Source of the DNA: Chloroflexota bacterium
Lineage (GTDB): Bacteria > Chloroflexota > Dehalococcoidia > JACQGW01
Direction of reading: 5' to 3'
Assembly: GCA_016199325.1 (NCBI GenBank)
Contig: JACQGW010000064.1
Location: 1-11,113, forward strand
DNA length: 11,113 nt
Positions 5,911 to 11,113 of the stretch are shown here, in pieces. Under the pieces are notes generated by a model. The model had not been told where the DNA came from and did not search any database. It worked only from the letters and a program-made list of their open reading frames with translations. The position numbers and the translations under genes were made by a program. Every line of letters begins with the position of its first letter. Within the stretch, counting starts at the first letter, position 1.

Positions 5911-6981
5911 ATGGAGCGCAGTTGGCCGCTGAATCTGCTGGGAGCCTGGCCACGCCGGGTAGCCGAGGTGGGGCTCCCCCGTCTCGCGCTGATCACGACG
6001 GTCTCCATCTGGCTGCTGGTCGTCCTCGGGGGCGTCGTCCGGGTGACCGGGTCGGGCATGGGCTGCGGTCCGGACTGGCCCCTCTGCAACGGCCGGGTTG
6101 TCCCCGCCTTCGACCTGCCGACGCTCATCGAGTTTGGCCACCGGCTCACCGCCGGTGTCGTCAGCCTGCTCGTCCTCGCGACGGGGCTGATCGCCTGGCG
6201 GTCGTATCGGAAGGATGGTTGGATCGTCGGGCCGGCGATCGCCGCCGGCGCCGTCCTCGTCGTCCAGATCCTCCTCGGCGCCGTCACGGTTTTCCTGGAG
6301 CTGGCGCCGACGGCGGTGGCGCTCCATCTGGGCGCCGCCGCCTTGCTCCTTGGCCTGCTGACCGTCATCGCGACGGCGGCGTCGAATCGCCAATCCCGCC
6401 CGACGAGCGAGCGCCGTAATGGATTCTTTGCCCTGACGGTTGCCACCGCTGCGGCCACCTACCTGCTCATCCTGATCGGCGCCTACATGATGGGCAGCGG
6501 CGCCAGCCTCGGCTGCCGAGATCTCCCGCTTTGCGACGGCGGTCAGCTCCTGCCGGCGGGCTCGGCCGGCCAGCTCCACATGCTCCATCGGTTCGCGGCC
6601 GTCGCCGTCGGCCTGCTCGTCGCCGCGGTCGTCGTCCAGGCCCGACGGCGGCAGGATCGCGGACTTGCCACCGGCGCGGCCGTCGCCGGGGCGCTCTACG
6701 TTGCGCAGGTGCTGGCCGGCATCGGCAACGTCCTCTTCGCCCTGCCGCCCGTCCTGCGGGTTGCCCACCTGGCGCTGGCGTTCGCGCTCTGGGGCGTGCT
6801 CGCCGCGCTCGGCGTCCTTGCCCGTCGCCGGCAATCGCCGGCAGTCCAGCTCGATACGGCGGGCGCCTTGCGTGGAGAGACGGACCGCCAGGCACCGCTC
6901 CTCGCCTGCAGAGCGCCGGTCCAGGTTTCGGCCGGCCTGTCGCACCGAGACGTCCATCCCGCGCCCCTGGAGCTCTCATAG
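5911..6981 (+). CDS. ctaA: Heme A synthase
   Basis: 356-residue membrane monooxygenase that converts the C8 methyl of heme o to the formyl group of heme a, completing the cofactor for CtaD. The protein is a duplicated four-helix bundle. The first half has the Cys pair 52/59 (GCGPDWPLCNG), the catalytic Glu74 and ligand His77 in EFGHRLTAG, and His139 in VALHLG. The second half has Cys202/208 (GCRDLPLCDGG), His226 in LHMLHRFAAVA and His286 in RVAHLAL. All four heme-ligand His and both Cys pairs are therefore kept. ATG at 5911 is chosen: the frame stays open upstream, but only inside ctaE. A weak GAGG overlaps the ctaE stop, suggesting translational coupling. After about residue 305 there is a 50-residue hydrophilic tail with no resemblance to the family; CtaA proteins normally end soon after the last helix. 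Confidence 0.94.
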   Translation: MERSWPLNLLGAWPRRVAEVGLPRLALITTVSIWLLVVLGGVVRVTGSGMGCGPDWPLCNGRVVPAFDLPTLIEFGHRLTAGVVSLLVLATGLIAWRSYRKDGWIVGPAIAAGAVLVVQILLGAVTVFLELAPTAVALHLGAAALLLGLLTVIATAASNRQSRPTSERRNGFFALTVATAAATYLLILIGAYMMGSGASLGCRDLPLCDGGQLLPAGSAGQLHMLHRFAAVAVGLLVAAVVVQARRRQDRGLATGAAVAGALYVAQVLAGIGNVLFALPPVLRVAHLALAFALWGVLAALGVLARRRQSPAVQLDTAGALRGETDRQAPLLACRAPVQVSAGLSHRDVHPAPLELS

Positions 6982-7007
6982 ATCCGACCATTGCGCCTGA
7001 CGAAAGC

Positions 7008-7033
7008 GAAAACAGTGAACGGAAACAGTGAAG
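7008..7033 (+). repeat. 13-bp imperfect tandem repeat before the rubrerythrin gene
   Basis: GAAAACAGTGAAC (7008-7020) is followed directly by GGAAACAGTGAAG (7021-7033), 11 of 13 identical. The second unit runs into the Shine-Dalgarno of the rubrerythrin gene. It may be a simple duplication or a pair of regulator half-sites; nothing in the sequence decides. Confidence 0.55.
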
Positions 7034-7037
7034 GAGG
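7031..7037 (+). promoter_or_regulatory. Shine-Dalgarno for the TTG start of rubrerythrin
   Basis: AAGGAGG ends six bases before TTG at 7044. The strong site, and a downstream protein that matches the rubrerythrin N-terminus from its second residue (ATLNDTRTYANLKEAFAGES), make the TTG the likely start. Confidence 0.75.
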
Positions 7038-7043
7038 AGAGAC

Positions 7044-7460
<417 letters not shown>

Positions 7461-7468
7461 GCGAGCGC

Positions 7469-8758
7469 ATGACGACGACTTACGACCCGGGCCATCCGGC
7501 CTACTTCGACGAGGGCGATCTTCGGCAGGAGATCGCCCGGGTCTTCGATCTCTGCCACGGCTGCCGGCTGTGCTGGAACCTCTGCCCGGCCTTCGGCTCG
7601 CTGTTCGAGTCCCTCGACCGGCACGACGGCCGCGCCGATGTGCTCTCGTCGGCCGAGCAGGATCGGGTCGCCGACGAATGCTACCAGTGCAAGCTCTGCG
7701 CGGTGAAGTGTCCCTGCACGCCGCCCCATGACTGGGACCTGGACTTCCCGCGCCTGATGCTGCGGGCGCTGGCGGTGCGATATCGACGGCAGGGCGGCGA
7801 TCTGGCCGACCACCTGCTCGGCCGCCCCGACCTGGTCGGTCGAGTGGCCACCATCCTGGCGCCGGCGGTGAACGCGGCTCTGCGCCGGCCCGGCTCGCTC
7901 CCGCGGCGGATCGTCGAGAAGACGGTGGGCGTCGCCGCCCGCCGCTCCCTGCCGCTCTACACCCGGCAGCGCTTCAGCACCTGGTTCAAGCGGCGGCCGC
8001 CGACCGTCCAGGCGAGGAACGGCGCCGTGGCGATCTTCCAGACCTGTCTGGTCGAGTACCAGAACCCGGCCATCGGCCAGGATGCCGTCAAGGTCTACGA
8101 GCGCAACGGTATCGCCTGCTCGGTGCCGGCGGGCACCGTCTGTTGTGGTATGCCCCTGCTGGACGCCGGAAACGTCCGGGCCTTCGTCCGGCAGGCCAAG
8201 CTGAACGTGCGCATCCTGGCCGACGAGGTGCGCCAGGGTCGGGACGTCGTCGTCCTTCAGCCGACGTGCGGTTACGCGCTGCGGCGGGAGTATCCCCACT
8301 ATCTGGGGTACGGCGATGCCCGGCTGGTGGCCGCCCACACGTACGACGTGGCCGAGTACCTGATGCGGATGCACCGCCAGGAGGGGAAAGGGCTCGACCT
8401 GGACTTCGCCGGGCCGGTCCCAACGGCGGTCACCTTGCACGCCCCCTGTCACCTGCGCGCCCAGCAGGCGGGGATGAAGGGCCGCGACCTGATCCGGCTC
8501 ACCGGGGCCACCGTCACCGTCGTCGAGCGGTGCGCGGGCGTCGATGGCGGCTGGGGGCTGCGGGCGAAGAACGATACGCTGGCCCGCAAGGTCGCAGTGC
8601 CCCTCACGCGGGCCGTCGAGAAGGCCGGCGGCGAGGTCATCGCCGGCGACTGCTGCCTGGCCGGCCTGGCGATCGCCGAGGAAACCGGCCGGACGCCCGT
8701 CCATCCCATCCAGATCCTTGCCCGCGCCTACGGGTTTCCAGAGGAGCCACAGCCGTGA
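7469..8758 (+). CDS. GlpC/HdrD-like Fe-S protein with two CCG domains, rubrerythrin-linked
   Basis: 429-residue soluble Fe-S oxidoreductase subunit. Two classical [4Fe-4S] sites open the protein: Cys29, 32, 35, 39 ([12 protein letters not shown]) and Cys71, 74, 77, 81 ([12 protein letters not shown]). Two CCG (DUF224) domains follow: Cys193, Cys225-Cys226 and Cys267 in the first; Cys327, Cys355 and Cys395-Cys396 in the second. Such domains bind unusual clusters in heterodisulfide reductase HdrB/HdrD and act in GlpC and glycolate oxidase GlcF, passing electrons between a flavin or quinone partner and a substrate. In the first CCG domain the final CxxC is reduced to one Cys (PTCGYA). ATG at 7469, eight bases after the rubrerythrin stop, is used because longer readings run inside rbr. 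The TGA overlaps the GTG start of the DUF3501 gene. Adjacency suggests electron supply to rubrerythrin, not shown. No flavoprotein partner is in the window. Confidence 0.9.
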   Translation: MTTTYDPGHPAYFDEGDLRQEIARVFDLCHGCRLCWNLCPAFGSLFESLDRHDGRADVLSSAEQDRVADECYQCKLCAVKCPCTPPHDWDLDFPRLMLRALAVRYRRQGGDLADHLLGRPDLVGRVATILAPAVNAALRRPGSLPRRIVEKTVGVAARRSLPLYTRQRFSTWFKRRPPTVQARNGAVAIFQTCLVEYQNPAIGQDAVKVYERNGIACSVPAGTVCCGMPLLDAGNVRAFVRQAKLNVRILADEVRQGRDVVVLQPTCGYALRREYPHYLGYGDARLVAAHTYDVAEYLMRMHRQEGKGLDLDFAGPVPTAVTLHAPCHLRAQQAGMKGRDLIRLTGATVTVVERCAGVDGGWGLRAKNDTLARKVAVPLTRAVEKAGGEVIAGDCCLAGLAIAEETGRTPVHPIQILARAYGFPEEPQP

Positions 8759-9348
8759 ACACGAAGCTGACGCTTGAGGACATCGCCGATCTGCGGGCCT
8801 ATGAGCGCGAGCGCGCCGAGCTCCGCACCCGGATCATCGCGCTCAAGCGCCGGCGCCGCGTCGCCGTCGGGCCGATCGTCACCCTGCTCTTCGAGAACCG
8901 CGAAACGGTGCGGTTCCAGGTTCAGGAGATGGCTCGGGCCGAGCGCATGATCGCCGACGCCCAGATCCAGGCCGAGCTCGACGTCTACAACCCGCTGATT
9001 CCGGCGCCAGGCGAGCTGACGGCCACCCTGTTCGTCGAGCTGGCGTCGAAAGCCGAGCTGACGGACTGGCTTCCCCGGCTGGTCGGCGTCGAGCGGTCGG
9101 TCGAGCTGCGGCTGGGCCGTGACTCGATCGAGGTGATCCAGGCGACTCCCGACGAGGCCCACGCCGCGCAGCTCACCCGTGAAACGACGACCGCCGCCGT
9201 CCACTTCATCCGGTTTCGCCTGACCGCGGCGCAGGTCGAGCGGTTCGCCCGCGGGCCGGTGGCGCTGGCGCTGAACCATCCCAGCTATCGGCACGAGACA
9301 CGACTGGCGGAGGAGACCAGAGCGTCGCTGCTGGCGGACCTCCGGTAG
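8755..9348 (+). CDS. DUF3501 family protein
   Basis: 197-residue soluble protein recognised as DUF3501. It opens with [19 protein letters not shown] and a basic stretch [10 protein letters not shown], then the conserved-looking [40 protein letters not shown] and, near the end, HFIRFRLTA with LNHPSYRHE. There is no signal peptide, membrane segment or Cys cluster; it contains no cysteine at all, so it is not itself an Fe-S carrier. Function is unknown. It is repeatedly found beside rubrerythrin and the CCG-domain Fe-S gene, as here. GTG start at 8755 overlaps the preceding TGA (GTGA) and has GAGGAG at 8741-8746, so translation is coupled. It is the last gene of the plus-strand run. Confidence 0.88.
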   Translation: MNTKLTLEDIADLRAYERERAELRTRIIALKRRRRVAVGPIVTLLFENRETVRFQVQEMARAERMIADAQIQAELDVYNPLIPAPGELTATLFVELASKAELTDWLPRLVGVERSVELRLGRDSIEVIQATPDEAHAAQLTRETTTAAVHFIRFRLTAAQVERFARGPVALALNHPSYRHETRLAEETRASLLADLR

Positions 9349-9373
9349 AGCCATCTCGGGAGAGGCCGAACCG

Positions 9374-9456
9374 CCAGGACGCCAGGATCGCCAGGAGAGA
9401 CGCCAGAAAAGGCTTTCCGCTCGCTTGGTTGATCCTTCTGGAAACCGGTCCATCGT
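9374..9456 (+). repeat. Interspersed intergenic repeat, copy 2 (CGCCAGGA-type)
   Basis: CCAGGACGCCAGGATCGCCAGG and following bases repeat the unit order of the copy at 1-85, with AGG in place of AAG. The tail matches too: ATCCTTC at 9432-9438 is 58 bases from the start here and 57 in copy 1. Both copies are in the same orientation and both lie in intergenic DNA just past gene 3' ends. Coding here is unlikely. Confidence 0.65.
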
Positions 9457-9478
9457 GGATCACACTCCCGGCGCCATC

Positions 9479-9500
9479 GACCGTCAGGAAGAAGACGGTC
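9479..9500. terminator. Hairpin between convergent genes (7-bp stem)
   Basis: GACCGTC (9479-9485) and GACGGTC (9494-9500) form a perfect 7-bp stem around the 8-base loop AGGAAGAA. It sits between the end of the DUF3501 gene (plus) and the end of the secreted peptidase gene (minus). No T-tract follows on either strand, so a classical Rho-independent terminator is not proven. Confidence 0.4.
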
Positions 9501-9513
9501 ACCGCAGCAGAGT

Positions 9514-9540
9514 GGGCGCCTGACCGATCGCCAGGCGCCC
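9514..9540. terminator. GC-rich hairpin between convergent genes (9-bp stem)
   Basis: GGGCGCCTG (9514-9522) and CAGGCGCCC (9532-9540) form a perfect 9-bp stem with a 9-base loop. It lies 21 bp past the stop of the minus-strand peptidase gene and would work for both converging transcripts. There is no T-run, which is common for terminator hairpins in high-GC genomes. Confidence 0.45.
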
Positions 9541-9560
9541 GTTGCTGGGTGCGCCGACGG

Positions 9561-10955
9561 TTAGCGGGGGACGAAGCGGACGGCGTCGAAGGCGACCTTC
9601 CGCCGTGGGTTGGACGACTCTCCGGTCGCGTCCGTCAGGCGAACCCGACGATCGTTTCCTGCCCGGAACTCGAACGTACCGATCGGCACCCAGGCGTCGA
9701 AGTAGTTGGCCTGGTTCACCGTTGCCCGTGCGGTGCCACCCTGGTGGAAGACGTCGTAGCGGGCCTGGCGCGTGGTCGCGTTGTCCCGGGGCACGAAGAC
9801 GAACACCTCGTACCGACCGCCTGGAAGCTCGGCACGCCATTCGCCCCAGCTATCGACCGAGCTGCCGTTGGCGTAGGTCCAGAACGCGTGGCCGTTGTAG
9901 CCGATGCCCGATTCCCACCAGTAGCGGCCGCCGCGGGTGAAGCCGCCCGAGCGGTCGTCGACGACGATCTCGGGCCTGCTGCTCGGCTGCGTCTTGGCGT
10001 ACACGTAGTTGGCCGCCCGGGACTCGCCGGCGGCGTTGAACGCGGCCACGATGTAGTAGTAGGTCGTGTTCTGCTGAAGCCCGTTGTCGGTGTACGACGT
10101 GGCGTTGGCGCCCAGCGTCGCGATCGGGTTCCAGGAGCGGGAATCCCAGCTCCAGCGGAACACCTTCACGCCCTGCTCGTTGTTGGCGTTGTCCTGCCAG
10201 TCGACCCGAATGGCGGAGGCCGAGAGTGCCGCCGCCCGCAAGTTCGTCGGCGCCGCCGGCTTCGGCACGGTCGGCGTCTGCGAGGGCCCCTGCACGTAGG
10301 CGAAGCGGGTGAGCCGGTAACCGCTGGTACCGGCGAGTCCGCCCTTCGGCCAGGTGTACTCCTGCCCATCCCACGAGTCGTTCAGAGTGTAGGCATTGCC
10401 GCTCTTGCCCGTGATGACGACCATGTGCTGCGACGTCTTGCCGCCGGATACTTCGGCGAGGACGGGGCGGCCGGCGGCCAGCTCCTGGTCGGTGCGACCC
10501 CAGTCATTGCCGAACCCCAGCCAGCGGACGCCGGTCGGGGCAACCTCGTTCACCTTGCTCCAGACCAGCTCGCCGCCGTTGACGAAGCCGTTCTTCGCCT
10601 TCAATGCCTCGTTGATGAGCTTCGGATCGGTGAAGCCCGGCTGGTAGAAGTTGAACACCATTGCGAAGCTCGTGATGAAGCAGCCGAAGTTCCCGATGGT
10701 GAGCGGGAGGCGGTTGAGCGTGTCGCCCGGCTTGTTAAAGCCGAGAGGAATATCGGCCCAGCGGCCGTCCCGCTGCGAGAGGCGCGGCACGACGAGCGGA
10801 GACGAGGGCGCCGCCGTGGCGAACCCGGCGGATGCGCCCGACCGGGTTGCCGCCGACGACGGCGTTGCGGGGAAGGCGCCGAAGACGGCCAGCGCGAGCA
10901 TGATGCTCAGCAGCAGGCCGGCGAGGGACTGCGTCAGGGTTTTTCCGGGTTGCAT
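9561..10955 (-). CDS. Secreted C39-like cysteine peptidase with Fn3 and golvesin-like domains
   Basis: 464-residue exported protein. Residues 1 to about 36 form a signal peptide (KTLTQSLAGLLLSIMLALAV, then PSSAA). A peptidase C39-like papain-fold domain (about 51-222) starts VPRLSQRDGRWADIPLG. Likely catalytic residues are Cys92 in IGNFGCFITSFAMV, His177 in TSQHMVVITG and Asp193 in LNDSWDG. A fibronectin type III domain (about 232-322) follows, with TSYTDNGLQQNTTYYYIVAA near its end. The C-terminal part (about 328-463) resembles the golvesin/Xly carbohydrate-binding-like domain: GGRYEVFVFVP, then WVPIGTFEFRAG and a final AFDAVRFVPR. Such architectures suggest a cell-surface or extracellular hydrolase acting on peptide or cell-wall material; the substrate is unknown. 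ATG at 10955 has an AAAGGAT Shine-Dalgarno upstream (10964-10970). It converges with the rubrerythrin module and is unrelated to it by function. Confidence 0.9.
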   Translation of the reverse strand: MQPGKTLTQSLAGLLLSIMLALAVFGAFPATPSSAATRSGASAGFATAAPSSPLVVPRLSQRDGRWADIPLGFNKPGDTLNRLPLTIGNFGCFITSFAMVFNFYQPGFTDPKLINEALKAKNGFVNGGELVWSKVNEVAPTGVRWLGFGNDWGRTDQELAAGRPVLAEVSGGKTSQHMVVITGKSGNAYTLNDSWDGQEYTWPKGGLAGTSGYRLTRFAYVQGPSQTPTVPKPAAPTNLRAAALSASAIRVDWQDNANNEQGVKVFRWSWDSRSWNPIATLGANATSYTDNGLQQNTTYYYIVAAFNAAGESRAANYVYAKTQPSSRPEIVVDDRSGGFTRGGRYWWESGIGYNGHAFWTYANGSSVDSWGEWRAELPGGRYEVFVFVPRDNATTRQARYDVFHQGGTARATVNQANYFDAWVPIGTFEFRAGNDRRVRLTDATGESSNPRRKVAFDAVRFVPR

Positions 10956-11006
10956 TCTGTGCTATCCTTTCTCTGGGTTCTGCCCTGTTCTGGGCGGCCG
11001 GCCGGC

Positions 11007-11044
11007 GCGCCCGACGGCATAGCTTGGCGGCGTGCGTCGGGCGC
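11007..11044. repeat. 10-bp inverted repeat upstream of the peptidase gene
   Basis: GCGCCCGACG (11007-11016) and CGTCGGGCGC (11035-11044) are perfect inverted repeats separated by 18 bases. The element is 52 bp upstream of the minus-strand peptidase start, where an operator, a 5'-leader structure or the terminator of an upstream gene could lie. No convincing promoter hexamers are seen in 10956-11113. Confidence 0.5.
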
Positions 11045-11090
11045 CCGGATTCCTGACATGGGGTCGCGAGCGCACACAGCCGGAGCGGCG

Positions 11091-11111
11091 GCCGGCGAGC
11101 ACCTCGCCGGC
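11091..11111. repeat. Strong 9-bp hairpin at the right edge
   Basis: GCCGGCGAG (11091-11099) and CTCGCCGGC (11103-11111) form a perfect 9-bp stem with a CAC loop. It could be the terminator of a gene beyond the window or an upstream structure of the peptidase gene. The window ends two bases later, so a T-run cannot be checked. Confidence 0.5.
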
Positions 11112-11113
11112 GC

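Noticed and set aside
5262..6957. Long minus-strand open frames opposite ctaE and ctaA
   Set aside because: Antisense to clear membrane-protein genes; highly polar low-complexity composition and no Shine-Dalgarno.

Overview
The window is GC-rich bacterial DNA with tightly packed genes. It most likely comes from a thermophile-like or soil lineage such as Chloroflexota (Thermomicrobia-like), or a similar environmental group. This guess rests on the style of the cytochrome oxidase, the secreted C39-peptidase/golvesin-type protein and the interspersed intergenic repeats. No 16S rRNA or other taxonomic marker is present, so it stays tentative. No tRNA, rRNA, CRISPR array, transposase or phage gene is visible.

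Layout: (1) 1-1000 holds a degenerate intergenic repeat and a broken minus-strand gene for a restriction-endonuclease-like protein, readable only by joining three frames. (2) 1085-6981 is a six-gene plus-strand operon: an Rrf2-family Fe-S regulator, ctaB (heme O synthase), ctaC/coxB (subunit II with complete CuA site), ctaD/coxA (subunit I, A2-like), ctaE/coxC (subunit III) and ctaA (heme A synthase). This is a near-complete kit for an aa3-type cytochrome c oxidase and its heme; subunit IV, copper chaperones and a cytochrome c gene are not in view. (3) 7044-9348 is a three-gene plus-strand module: a short rubrerythrin with only the di-iron domain, a GlpC/HdrD-like double [4Fe-4S] CCG-domain protein, and a DUF3501 protein. 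The last two overlap at GTGA. (4) 9349-9560 is a convergent intergenic region with a second copy of the repeat and two hairpins. (5) 9561-10955 is a minus-strand secreted protein with a C39-like cysteine peptidase, an Fn3 domain and a golvesin-like C-terminal domain. (6) 10956-11113 is its upstream region, with two strong inverted repeats.

Functionally the centre reads as an oxygen-handling block: a redox-responsive regulator, an oxygen-reducing terminal oxidase with its heme A pathway, then a rubrerythrin/Fe-S module probably concerned with peroxide or redox stress. The points most worth a second look are: the oxidase subunit I has Met where the K-channel lysine normally sits; the rubrerythrin-CCG-DUF3501 trio is a recurrent set of unknown function; a palindromic element between ctaD and ctaE is flanked by a duplicated ctaD tail; and the same roughly 80-bp repeat occurs at both ends of the oxidase/rubrerythrin block.
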